Of a stretch of DNA of 64,000 nt, positions 34,724 through 46,578 are shown piece after piece. The position numbers and the translations under genes were made by a program. This stretch comes from Diphasiastrum complanatum. Lineage: Eukaryota > Streptophyta > Lycopodiopsida > Lycopodiales > Lycopodiaceae. How positions within the stretch are numbered: position 1 is the first letter of the stretch; each line of letters begins with the position of its first letter. The stretch spans positions 46,073,835-46,137,834 of the forward strand of contig CM055104.1 in NCBI GenBank assembly GCA_029204225.1, read 5' to 3'. A model generated the notes under the pieces. The model ran no database searches, had not been told where the DNA came from, and saw only the letters and a program-made list of their open reading frames with translations.

Positions 34724-34735
34724 GCTCTGATACCA
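34724..34735 (-). other. Copia-5 primer-binding site
   Basis: Exact TGGTATCAGAGC on the minus strand after CTTCTCA. A 5' LTR should begin at 34736 and run upward; its outer edge (about 35150?) cannot be placed without a second copy. Confidence 0.8.
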
Positions 34736-35150
34736 TGAGAAGTTTTCACATGTGTGAAGCTGCAACAAGTACAAAGGCTCAAGAGAATGAATGATTGCAC
34801 ACTAAACTAGCTTCTAATCCAAAAACAATGTCATGAAAAACATTGGCAAGCTAGTTAGCAACAAGGCAAGAGCATTCATCACAATCTAACTATCATTGCA
34901 CATCAAGTGGATGAAGTGGAAGCTTTACTTGAAGAAGTGTTCATTTGTGAGGTACAAAGCCTCCTTATCTATACACAAGATGGCCTTCTAGAACTCGAGT
35001 TAGAGAGAGAGTATTCTATGTGCCAAATGCTTCTACCTCTCTACTAGATGACAAAAGGAGAGTGGATAAGACTTGGGAATCTCTCTTTTGTGAATCTTAG
35101 ACCTACAAGGATAGCTTCCATGCTTCTTGCTAGGTTCGAGATCTACACAT
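34736..35150 (-). repeat. Probable 5' LTR of Copia-5, outer edge uncertain
   Basis: Inferred from the PBS and the CA-ending boundary only. Confidence 0.4.
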
Positions 35151-35289
35151 CACTACAGAAAACAAAAGTAACTTAGCTCTAATCTAGAAGGCTAGTTGCC
35201 TAGTCTACCTCAAGTTTGGACAAAACCCCAAAACTTGAATTTCTAAGTTAAATATTATTTTATTTTACAAGTACTTTTCACAATTTTGA

Positions 35290-36560
35290 GATCATTAGGG
35301 CCCTTTTTGAACTCAAAAAGGGCCTCTTCGTTGCCTAAACATGTTTGATAATCTGGATTAATTAACTTGCTAATAGTCCTTTGTGGCAGTTCACCTTGGG
35401 TTTAACTTGAGTTAAAATCTAGTCACATAGGTTGCACTTGAACCTAGTATCTGAAATGAATAAAGAATTAATTTGAATATCTGTAAAAATATTGATTTAT
35501 TTTTGAATTTGTGAAAGTTGAAATTTCTTTCACACTTCATAGGTCTTTTTTTATCTTTATTTTGGTGAGAAAATATGTTGCAATTTTTTTTATTTTTCAT
35601 TTTGAAATGCAAAAGAAAGGGTACAAGGGAAGAAAAGTCCCCTCCTTTGTACCTAAGAGAAAAAAAATTTGAAATGTAAGGGGTCCCCCCCCGCTCCACT
35701 CTGCACGGCCACCGTCTCGTGCAAGCTCCTGCACCCAGGCACACCCCGGGCCACTGGCCCTACTCGATACCCAACGTCCTCATGCAGCCACATGATTTTG
35801 AAACATATATACTTGAAATGAGGTGGCTGGGCATCGAGCGGTGGGTGCTGGGCATCGAACCAGGCCAGCGGCCCGGGGTGTTCTTGCGCCCACACCCCGG
35901 GCCGGTGGCCTAGCTCGATGCCCAACGCCCCGGTGCAGCCACATGATGTTTCATGATTTTTGACATCTATACTTGAAATGAGGTGGCTGGCATCGAGCGC
36001 TGGGGACGTTGGGCATCGAGCCGAACCAGCGACCCGGGGTGTTCATGCCTCCAGCGTAAATAAGTACGTGATGAACGTGACTGTGACGGCCGTGCAAGCG
36101 GGGGGGGGGGGGGGGGGGTTGGGGGGGGGGGGGGCTTACATTTTTTTCTTAGGTACAAAGGGGGGACCCCTCCCCCCTTGTACCCTTTTTTTAACATTTC
36201 AAAATGAAAAATAAAAAAAATTGCAACATATTTTCTCACCAGAATAAAGCTAAAAAAAAGACGTATGAAGTGTGAAAAAAATTTCAGCCTTCACAAATTC
36301 AAAATTTGAATTTGGGCCTTGCTAATAAGTGTCACATTGTCATTATAAGGGGCTAGGAGAGCATAGTTAGAGTGTGGTTAGTGGGTGAGTTAAATTTCTG
36401 GGGATTTCATCTAGGCCATTGAATGTGCCATGTCATATGGACCATTCCATCTCACTTGTCACTCTTTGATTGGTACACATGTTGTCATTAACACTAATTA
36501 TAATTGGTGAAGAGGCCCTTTTTGAGTCCAAAAAGGGCCCTAATGGCGGGTCATTAAAAG
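35290..36560. mobile_element. GC-rich foldback (long terminal inverted repeat) element
   Basis: The left arm (CATTAGGGCCCTTTTTGA... from about 35288, through the poly-A/T stretch 35500-35690) is the inverse of the right arm (36130-36555, ending ...TCCAAAAAGGGCCCTAATG). Each tip is itself a palindrome, GGCCCTTTTTGA/TCAAAAAGGGCC. The GC-rich core (35690-36110) contains inverted and direct copies of a module with CACCCCGGGCC, CTCGATGCCCAACG, TGCAGCCACATGAT and ACTTGAAATGAGGTGGCTG, plus C and G homopolymers (about 35686 and 36100-36134). No transposase frame exists; frames of about 90 codons on both strands are by-products of the palindrome. It is most likely a non-autonomous DNA transposon or foldback element. 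Confidence 0.8.
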
Positions 36561-36584
36561 ACTTGCCAGATTAGGGCAAATTAG

Positions 36585-36960
36585 ATTCATGAATGACTTT
36601 AAATAGTCTTTCAGATATATCGATGATATATGTTTTATCAATAATCCTTTTGATGGACGTTTTCTATCTTGAGATAGATGAAAGCGAAGCTACCAATAAT
36701 TCAGTTGACTTCCTAAATATTACTGTTTCATTCAATCCAATTACCAATTCTACACACCTGTCCAAATATGACAAAAGAATAGACTTACCATTTTGTTTTC
36801 TACGTATATACATCTGGCCTCTAATAGACCTATTTATAATTCATATAAGGTCATTGTATCCTGGACTATTACTGCTATATGTATTGATGTAATGAACAAC
36901 AAACATTTCTTAAAGAAGTCAGAACAGTCGTTGAAGCTTTTCAAAAAAATGGCTTTTTTT
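36585..36960 (+). pseudogene. Penelope-like RT fragment with YIDD box
   Basis: Plus strand, three frames: MNDFK*SFRYIDDICFINN (catalytic YIDD), then EATNNSVDFLNITVSF and HLSKYDKRIDLPF, then FSTYIHLASNRPIYNSYKV. The order YIDD ... NSVxFLxITV ... YDKRxDxPF ... HxxSNRP is that of Penelope-like and related single-ORF RTs and is unlike Copia, Gypsy and L1 elements. Two frameshifts and a stop break it. It begins right beside the foldback element. It could be another part of the same family as 22331-22965. Confidence 0.55.
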
Positions 36961-37071
36961 GAGACAAACTCTGCTTGATTATAAAAAATCTTCTTGAATG
37001 TGAAGTTTTTTCTGGACTCTTATTTGATTTGCCTATACATGTTGACACTTTTATGGTGGGCAGTTAGCTTT

Positions 37072-37103
37072 CCCTTAGGAGAGAGCTAGTTGCCCCCTAA
37101 GGG
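37072..37103. repeat. Short inverted repeat next to (CT)n
   Basis: CCCTTAGG (37072-37079) and CCTAAGGG (37096-37103) form an 8-bp stem 30 bases before the long (CT)n tract. Confidence 0.6.
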
Positions 37104-37131
37104 ATTCACTAACCGTGGGTATGGTTGGTGG

Positions 37132-37695
<564 letters not shown>

Positions 37696-37793
37696 TGTGA
37701 AAGTACAGTACTTGAGGACCATAAATGGATCTTTGAATGATCCACAAGGTTGATTGTGTGCTTGATTAACAATCTATCAGATACTAGTCAACA
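37696..37793 (-). repeat. 98-bp LTR of short-LTR Copia (solo or 3' copy)
   Basis: Minus strand TGTTGACTAGTATCTG...GTACTTTCACA, nearly identical to 39774-39871. Its high side is Copia-6 gag rather than a polypurine tract, so it is a solo or rearranged LTR. Confidence 0.75.
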
Positions 37794-37796
37794 AAG

Positions 37797-37942
37797 TGTT
37801 TTGATTTTGAATTTCCAGATTCTGTAGTTTGCGCCATCAAGACTGATTGCCACTCTTGTCTGGATCGTTGTAGCCATATTGTGTTGTCTAGAAAATCATT
37901 GCTTAGATATCAGTAGTGATAACCTGTAGGCTCTGATACCAT
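37797..37942 (-). pseudogene. Copia-6 primer-binding site, leader and gag start
   Basis: Exact TGGTATCAGAGCC at 37941-37929. The gag then starts MATTIQTRVAISLDGANYRI followed by WKFKIKT (about 37877-37797), cut off by the 98-bp LTR. It is a distinct Copia family from Copia-5 and Copia-7. Confidence 0.75.
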
Positions 37943-38572
37943 GTCGCAAACAGTTTTGTTTCGTTGTCGCGAACGATTTTGTTTCTTTTGAATTTTTTTT
38001 TTGCACGGAAGTTCACAAGAACCTAGACACGCGACTACACATCACTAGAGCGAGATCGTTAGTGTCTCGCTCATTGGCGGCTTGACGCTCTGCTCTTTTG
38101 CTGTGTTTTGCTCATTGGCAGACTTTCATGCACAACTATTTTGTTTCTAGTGTTTTTCTTTTTTGCTCTACTCGCACACATTCTCTGTGTCTTTTTATTT
38201 GTCATTTGATTCAAAAAATAGTTTATATCTCCACTATGTGGAGTTTACAAGATAGCCAAACAAAGAATTACAAGAGTAGTTAACGCTAATTAACTAATCA
38301 GTTACTCTCCGTTGTTGCTACCCATTTTAGCTGAGCGTGAAGCTTAAGGCTCCACACCCGTTGAGCTGCCAGTTGGCAGTGTAAAAGATCCCCTTTCGTT
38401 TCTTTTCATTTTTGCGTCGCTTTCAGTTTTGCAGTCCTGGAGGCATGTTTGATTTTCACGAATCGTTCGCGATTCGTTCGTCACTCGTTTGTCTTGGAGG
38501 CACGTTGACTTTAACGAATCGTTTGATCTTCACGAATCGTTCGAGCTTCGAGTCAAGGCTCGTTGACTTTCA
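37942..38572 (-). repeat. 5' LTR of Copia-6 (about 630 bp)
   Basis: Low edge TGTCGCAAAC adjoins the PBS. The high edge is taken at CA (38571-38572) where Copia-7 gag resumes. It contains three ACGAATCGTT boxes (about 38459, 38514, 38532) and a CGAATCGTTCGCGATTCG near-palindrome. Confidence 0.65.
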
Positions 38573-39145
38573 TGTCGCGGCAAAGTAGCAGGAGTTCACC
38601 ATTTCTAACAGTTTTTCTATAGTGGGCAAAGTGTCTTGGATTGCAAAGCTTTGGACCAAATTTGAAAAGCCACTCTCTAGACCATTAAGGACAATCTGAA
38701 CAAGCTCTCCATCTTGAATCTTCTCTCCAATGGAAGCTAACTCCTTATTTAGAGACTTGATCCTGTGCACATAATCCTGTGCACTCTCATCACTCCTCTT
38801 CATGCTTTGCAGAATTTGATTCCTAAGCATGAGAACCCTTGAAGTGTTACTAGACTCATAGATTGATTTTAAAGACTCCCAAGCCTCTTTAGCACTTTTA
38901 CATAATGATACTTCCCTTAAAATATCATTGCTCACATTCATTTTCACACAATGAAGTGCTAGCCTATATCTCTTTTTGTATCTCACTAATTCTTGTGCAC
39001 CTAGAGGTTCATCTTCATCTTCAATCAGAAACTCACAAAAGTCTTGGAGCACCATGAGTGACTCCATCCTAACCTTCCAAATAGCATAATTGGTAGAATT
39101 TAACCTCTCACTAGTTTCTAGAAGGTATGCTGCAACAGATCCCAT
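38573..39145 (-). pseudogene. Copia-7 gag (UBN2 type), truncated
   Basis: 190-codon open frame from ATG 39145: MGSVAAYLLETSERLNSTNY, AIWKVRMESLMVLQDF, VSNDILREVSLCKSAKEAWE, then SIYESSNTSRVLMLRNQILQ and DGELVQIVLNGLESGF. This is the capsid-like gag of the UBN2 Copia type. It ends FAAT-stop only because the Copia-6 LTR begins at 38572; the zinc knuckle and pol are missing. It is close to Copia-5 gag. Confidence 0.85.
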
Positions 39146-39761
39146 CTTACTAGTGAATTCTACTCACAAGAAATAAATTGGTTTGACTTGAAACTCACAA
39201 AGGTTTCACTCTTGCAGTGTTTCACTCAAATTTGATTTCTAATCCAACAAATGGACTTATAATCACAGTTCTATCACTCCCTCACAAAGTTGGAATGAAG
39301 ATAAAATGAAGTGAAAAGTACTTTCAAACAAATCTTTACAATCTTGTCTATTTTTGGACAATAGAATGACTCTATCTCTCTCTATCTCGTTGATGTACTT
39401 TCAAGACCCGTTTTTCACTTTAAGAAGGCTTGAATTCAGCCTAGATTAATTATTTCTCATGAAACAAATCCAAAACTAATTAATGGCAAGTGATCTTGGT
39501 AGTTTATCCTAGGATTTAGCACCAAAAATTACATCAAACTGACTGCAAATGAGATTTTAATGATCCAATGAATATAGGGGTTTGAATGCTGGTTCAGAGA
39601 TGCCCATGTGAACAGTACGGATTTTGATCCTCAAGAAGTTTGGGATGAAATCCCCTCACCAAATCCTGGATACTAGCTCGCCCTTCCAATACTAGCTTTT
39701 TGCACCAAAAACCTGCTAAAATTGGATTAGTCTTAAACAATGATCAATAGCATTGTACTTG
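39146..39761 (-). other. Copia-7 leader
   Basis: Untranslated leader between PBS and gag of Copia-7; no gene seen. Confidence 0.5.
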
Positions 39762-39871
39762 GCTCTGATACAATGTGAAAGTATAGTACTTGAGGACCAT
39801 AAATGGATCTTTGAATGATCCACAAGGTTGATTGTGTGCTTGATTAACAATCTAACAGATACTAGTCAACA
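39762..39871 (-). repeat. Copia-7 5' LTR (98 bp, 39774-39871) and PBS
   Basis: PBS TTGTATCAGAGC (39773-39762) directly follows the LTR end GTACTTTCACA. The LTR start TGTTGACTAG at 39871 is set by the second copy at 37793. Ninety-eight bases is very short for a gag-carrying Copia. Confidence 0.7.
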
Positions 39872-42800
39872 AATCAAGATCTAGTTTAGTACTTTGATAG
39901 ATAACAAGTAGTAAAAATTGACAAAATTTTACAACAAAATGAATCCCAATTAATCTTAAAAGTGATGGAGGATTCACAAATCAAAGATCTAGATCCAAAC
40001 TATGAGCTAGAATCAAGACTAGTTCCCAAAACTAGCAAATTTGGCATTTAGCTCCACATTAGGCACATAGATTTGATCAAATGAACCAAAGTAAAGTACA
40101 GCAAGCTTCTCAGACCTGTAAACAGGTTCAGTACCTTCCAAACCAAGCAATTAATGCATAAGGACACCCACATCCAATAGCTAGAACTCGCCACCAAAAG
40201 ACAATGATGATAGAAGTGGAAAACTCGATTTTTCTTGATATTTGGATGGAGATCTCATCATACATTTATACATTTCAATCTTGGATATGAACGTTTTAGG
40301 GCATCTCTGTACTTATCATAACCTAACCCTAACATCTAACCTAATAGGTCATTCGATCTAGCCTAATATGGGGTCATGATCTCAAGATCCAAAAACAATG
40401 TAAAACATGCTATTTTTAGCCCCTAGAATTTCTCTAGCTTATCCAAGCACACTTTGACCTCATTTCAAAGATGCTATCACAATGTAATATGAGGAATGAA
40501 GTCTTGGGAAAGCATACTATGCTATTTGGCACATGTGACATCTATTTACATGGCCATCTTGCCAATTACAATGCATGTGACCAAAATTGGTCAAGCTAGA
40601 ATTGTGAAATTTCAACACAATCAAAGCATTGATCCCGAGCTCACATGTGTGAATAGCAGGTTGTTGTTCCTGTTGTAAACAGTATTTGATGTGTGCCACA
40701 GATGTTGGAATTTCCATGGTGCAGATTCTCAGGTGGTGAGATCATGGGGAAGCCTAGAGTTTCATTAGAATCAATCACAATTTTCATACATAGAGAGAAA
40801 ATCCGAGTTTTCTCTTAGAGCTCCAAAAACATTCTACCTTCTCACTATGGGGAAAGGGAATACATAGTAAAACACACTTCCTTTGATAAGTTAGGTGAAA
40901 ATCCAGCATGTAATAAGGAAGTAGACTCAACTTTCTTGCGCTAAAATGAAACCCTAGCCTAGGTCCTAGAGTCATGCTTGGTAGGTGCATGGTTGGTAAA
41001 TCTCATCATAAATCAAGGTTTAGAAAAAGTGGGAATCACTACCAAATGGACACAACCACTCCTCTTGACTCATGCTAACCTACATTAGGTGTAACTTTCC
41101 ATGTGGCATGTTGGCCGTACAAGTGTCAAACAAAAAATATAGACAAAATGTATAATATTCTACATGGCTAGATTTGCCAACATAGGCAATTTTTCACATT
41201 TGGCACATACTTGGTAAGAGGTTTTATGCTATATACTTCATGCATATGAAGCTTTGGTTATGAACATATGTGCAATAAATAATTGGCGTCTTGCACACGA
41301 TGGCTCAAAGTTTTCAGCGCTGGAGTGCGGCCTATTATCTATCATTTTGCAGTCTTCTACTTTGCTTTGATTGATTGGCAGCCACTTTACATATATGTAT
41401 GGTTTGAATGGAATTTGTCCATCGCTAGACTCCAGAGCGCTGCAAATGGTGTAGAATCACTATGCTCGTGCATAGAAAACACTTTATATGAGCTACAAAA
41501 CAATCATAGCTATGAGTCCTCGATGGGACAACGATGGACTGCCACCTTAGAGTGCGCCTGAATGCTTTTGATCATCACTTTTTTCTGATTTGTAAGTCAG
41601 AACATAACTTTTGGTAGCCCATCGCTGATGGATAGCGATGAACCGCCTATTTTTTAACTACATTTATGCTCTTTTCGATGAAGATTCATATATTGTATGT
41701 ATGTTGACATAACAAGTGTATGTCCTTTACAGCCTTTGTTGTGACTCGCGATTGATACTTGAGTCTTCGACTCTAATTCATCTGTTTTCAAATCACTTCA
41801 AAATCCGTCAATCCAGGTATGTACATAAATGGCAAACACTTATTTGATTGTAGTAAAGACATGTATATGCAAAACTATACTTCTTAAACTATTGTAAGAC
41901 AAGAATAAATAGGATTCGAAGGAACTTGCTTTGTTATGGTGTATTTTGCAACACTTCCTTGGGGCTTGTTGAAACTCATAGACCCGGATTTGTCAAAAAC
42001 CGTTCTTTGTATAAAGAAGGAGATGTCCTTGAACAATCATGACTTCCTCACAAGATTCCCTTATGACGACTATTCAGGTTGGTGCTTCAAACGTATTTTG
42101 GTTGCATTATCGCAAATAGTAATGTGACTTCAATATTCAACAAAAAATAACATACTTGGAGGTAACATTATGAAGGAAATCAAACAAGAATGTAGACAAT
42201 CATGAAGGAAAGCAATGGCTAGGCATCTTGTTCAAGCCTCATTAGTGGAGATGGACCCTTGAACTAAGTCAAAGCTATCAATGCTATAAAAAATGTTGCA
42301 AACTCAATGCTCAAGCCTCATTGATTGCAATATTTAAGTCTCATTGATGGAGGATGAACCCTTAGAAGAAAGGCACAATTTTGCTTCAAACATGGTTACC
42401 ATCTACTTGTTATGGTGACAATTGTACTTGCAAAAGATCCTAAGTAAAATTGGGTACTTGAGCTCGTCCCCATGTATAGGTGTCGGTAACACTTACCTAG
42501 GCCAAAATACTTAAAAGTAGTAAATTTTTTGAACAATTAACAAATAATACATGCTCCTTGTAAGATTAGATAATCGATGCATATAGAGATAATGTTTAGC
42601 TACAGTTGATTGCATGCTCTCAAATATAAACTGCAAATAGATGGCTAGGTACTCATGTCGTTTATTTGAATCATGTGAGCCTAATTGAAATATATCCCAT
42701 GTAGTAAGACTTTATAATCTGGTAGCAACTAAAGGGCTTATACTTTTTTTATGAAGTAAAAATAAAGCATATGTTCAACTTGGAATCTAAGTTGATAATG

Positions 42801-43375
42801 ATTGTGCATAGTAACAACTTATTGTCATTAGAAAATTGTAACTCCTATAAAAGTTTCAATAGTCTTCTAAGTATGTGTTGTTTACACTTATCTTTTTAAA
42901 AAACTTTAAAGCTCTCACTTTAAAACTTTAAAATATATTGTGACATAACTGGAGGGGAAAAAGAAAGTGACTCCAAATACCATCCAAGCTTAGGTGGTTG
43001 ACCCTCTGACCACTCCCTCCACCAATCATGAAAGCACGTCCAAGACTTTGCTCTCATGGATGGCATATAGACGCTTCCAAAAAATGCAATGACCATTAAA
43101 ACATTAAAAAAGACAAGAAAGAAGAAAAAAAGATAAAAGAAGAAAATGACAAGTAAAATGGTGATTGCCTTGGTGGTACCCAACATTACCTCCACTTCAC
43201 TAGCATATAGGAAGCTTGTTGCCAATTAGGTTTGGATATGTATGCCTCTCTAGTATTGTGGGTCAACATACCACTCATAGAAGCAACGACGATCACTACA
43301 TATAAAAGATTTACTTGGATGTCTATCTTTTCTACTTTGAATGCAAGTTCCCTTCATATATAAATTGAAGCCTTG
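39872..43375. other. No recognisable gene
   Basis: AT-rich, no motif-bearing frame. The 92-codon frame at 41283-41561 and the 101-codon minus frame at 42920-43225 show no known domain. Confidence 0.55.
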
Positions 43376-45705
43376 TGCAAAATATGGTAGAAGGCAACTA
43401 GCCATCTTATTTTATGGATCTATGTAGGTTCGACTAAGATTTTCTTTTTTTACTTTTCCACTTTGTTTGTGATGTAGGCCAAAGAGAAGCATAATGCAAA
43501 TTGGGAATATTGAAAGGGACATGAGGTTTTTTTCCAACATATTATGGGACATCCATAAAGACACCTAAGAATGAAAGTGTGACTCTTAAAAAATCAACAA
43601 AGAAGGCTTAGGTAGAGATTGCACTCCGTAAAGCTAAGAAAATGTGGCCCATAAAACATTTTGAGTCTCATAACATCCTCCACAATTGTAAAAGGTCTTT
43701 TTGGTGAAATTCTAGTAGGTTCAATGGTCATTCATTGATGGCTCAACAAAGGTCCTTTTCATAAATTTACAGCTATTAAACTTGTGAAAGGTCATTAAAA
43801 ATACATTTACCAAGATATAAACATGTAGACAAAATAAAAGACCTTCTAGTAGATTCAATGGTCATTCATTGATGGCTCAATAAAGGCCCTTTTCAAAAAT
43901 TTATAGCTATTAAACTTGTGAAAGGTCATTAAAAAATACATTTACCAAGACATAAACATGTAGACAAAATATTTTAGCTCATTTTAGAGGGCATTCATAT
44001 GCAACTATTGACCTCTTCCTGCATCATATTGGAAAGCTTAGATTGACAATACACAATAAATCTCATGGCATGTATGACTTTCTTGGAATTAAAATAATAA
44101 TAATCAATGCCTTCACACAAGCTAAAGTCAAGCCCATGGCAGGACTTTATTCTATGTTGCAAATATCAAGTAGTGATGCTTGCTATGTGTCGGTTGGTTT
44201 TTTTTGGTCTAAGAGCCCACGTGCTTTATAGATGTAAAATTCCTTTATGTTGAGAGCACTTGGAATTTCTAGTGCACGGGCATCATACCATGTAAATTAT
44301 GCCATATAATTTTCTAAAAAGTGAATTTTGAAAATATGGCCAAGTTTTCACATAACAAAAAAAAAAACCTCTCTAATATCCTTATTTGACATTTGCTATG
44401 GAAAACAATGAGTTAGGTGTTGTAAATTATTGTAGTGCTCTAACTATAGTAATATGATGCTTGTTGATACCCCTCTCTTTTCATATCCATGAAAACATAC
44501 AACATCCATTTATATCAAAAAAAATCAAAAAAGGGACAAATTATAGTGCTAGTAGCTCAACCAAGTATATGGGCATTACATTAGTAGTATGACATCAATA
44601 AAGAAAGTGCATATATTGACCTCTACAATATGTCGTCACGTTTCGTCTCACATGGAGTACATGTAGCCAACAAGTCAGAAACGAAGAAAGAAGGCCATCA
44701 GAAGTCAGCATATAATAATCACTCAAACATAGGCACATGACTATTGGCATAATGACTTGGCATGAGTGGTCAACTATATGTCACATTAGTAGACACATAA
44801 ACATAGGCCATTATAGTCCAATATTTAGCCATGTTATATTTTGTCATTTGGTGCACTCACAATATTCTCCTTGATGTAATAAATGACTAACCCCAAGTGC
44901 CTGCCATAAGTAATCTAGTTAATTTAGTTCAGTCACTTCTGTGTAAAACAACAACATACCAATTGATTAAAAGTGTGGGAACACATTGCTTACTTTATCT
45001 CTCTCACTTTGATTTTTACTATATCATTATGCATTCTCTCTAATGCAAATTACAGTGTTCTCTATCGATCTTTCTCCAATGGCTTGAATGCTTATTTTGT
45101 GCTCCATATTGCTAACATGGTAATATAGTTGGCTATGGCTCTAACGCTCTTTATGATCCAAAGATAAAAAAAAATTTCACTTCTTTTAGCAAGATTACAT
45201 TATGGTCTAAACTAACATGTAGATGTTTAAGTAGATTTGCAAGGTGCAATAATTATAGCTTTTTATATTACCTTTACCTCCAATGAATTTAGTTCATAAT
45301 TATCTTACCTTGAAAGGGTATAAGATTTGATGTAAAAATTGTTCTATATCATATTTAACAATAAATTGACTTGTCAAATGTTTATTGGGTATGAATGCTT
45401 TTTTAAAACGGTTATTTTGAGAAAGAATAATTTTTTATGTGTTATGTAAAAACTTGGCCAAATTTTCATAATTTACTTCTTAGAAAATTATACGACACAA
45501 TTTACATGGTATGATGGCTATCTATTCACTAGAAATTTTGCATCCATAAAGCACATGGGCTCTTAGAGGAAAAAACCAACCCACACATACCAAGTGTCAC
45601 TACTTGATATTTGCAGTGTAGGATAAAGTCCTACCATGGGCTTGACTTTGCCAAGAAGAATCCAAAAAATAAGAATGTGAGTTACCTTCTACCATATTTT
45701 GCACA
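43376..45705. repeat. Large imperfect inverted repeat
   Basis: The segment at about 44126-44370 (AAAGTCAAGCCCATGGCAGG ... TGGCCAAGTTTTCACATAAC) is inverted at about 45436-45652. A further block (CCTTGTGCAAAATATGGTAG, 43376-43427) is inverted at about 45660-45705. The left arm has about 700 extra bases between the two blocks. The 1.07-kb middle (44370-45436) has no recognised gene. Confidence 0.75.
43706..43975. repeat. Tandem duplication, unit about 137 bp
   Basis: TTCAATGGTCATTCATTGATGG through ATAAACATGTAGACAAAAT occurs at about 43708-43830 and about 43852-43972 with few changes. It lies in the extra part of the left inverted arm. Confidence 0.85.
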
Positions 45706-46578
45706 AGGTTGTTGTCTCGCCCTCTTCCTACCCACTGAATCATCATAGATTTGAACATATATGAGAGCTTGCTCAAGGGTAGTAAGCGAGTTTCTTTGGA
45801 CTTCTACTTTATATTCATCTTTAAGGCCACAGACAAATCCCCTGATTTTCTAATAATCATCCATATTTTTAATTTTTAAAATTGCTTCTCGATATTGCGA
45901 GATATATTGGATGAGGGATTTGTCCATTACTGTTCTTTCCCAGGCTTCCCAAACTCTATCAAGTTCATTTTCAAGTAGGAATTCTCTTAGGAAGGCTTTT
46001 TCAAAAGCTTTCCATGACTGGGGAGTCTGCCCAGTCTCCTGGAGATTTAACCACCACTTATAGGCCATAGGCCCTAAGGAAAGACTGGCCTCAATTGCTT
46101 GCAAATGGTCAGGGGTCTGTTTAAGAGCATGAATGTTCTTTCATTTGCTGAGGAAGGTTTGTAGAATGTCTGCATTTCTATCCTTCTCTTCCCCATTAAA
46201 AGTAGGAGGCTTTAAATCTTTAAAGACACTGGGGTGAGACCGTAAAGTCTCACCCGAAACTGATGGAAGTGGAGAAGGGGACAACTGAGAAGTGGAGGGA
46301 AGGCTTCCTTTCGCGGAACTCAAAATCATGCTCTTGAGTTCAGCAAACGAGTCATCCACATTGGACTCGAAATTGGCTAATGCCAACTTCAGTTCATCCA
46401 CTTCTGTTACCAACTGGAGAAACTGCTCCTTGGTAACCAGTTCGTCGAGTTCTTTGGCGAACTGTTCATGTTCTTCCATTTCCATAGGTTCTTTTCCTTT
46501 ACTATAAGCCAAGGCTTCTGTTTCAAGTTCGTCGAAGCCTCTCTCCGGGGGTTGATCAGGTCCCTGAGGAGTGGTCAT
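45706..46578 (-). pseudogene. Gypsy-3 gag, broken
   Basis: ATG at 46578 (MTTPQGPDQPPERGFDELET), acidic coiled-coil-like N-terminus with FAKELDELVTKEQFLQLVTE, then PPTFNGEEKDRNADILQTFL. After a stop at 46141 comes the retrotransposon gag core: SLGPMAYKWWLNLQETGQTP, SWKAFEKAFLREFLLENELD, SLIQYISQYREAILKI, and after another stop LKDEYKVEVQRNSLTTLEQA-like sequence down to about 45706. Downstream pol is gone. The inverted repeat begins where gag ends. Confidence 0.82.

Noticed and set aside
35653-36239. 90-codon frames on both strands of a GC-rich region
   Set aside because: They are by-products of the palindromic foldback core; the two strands give similar peptides.
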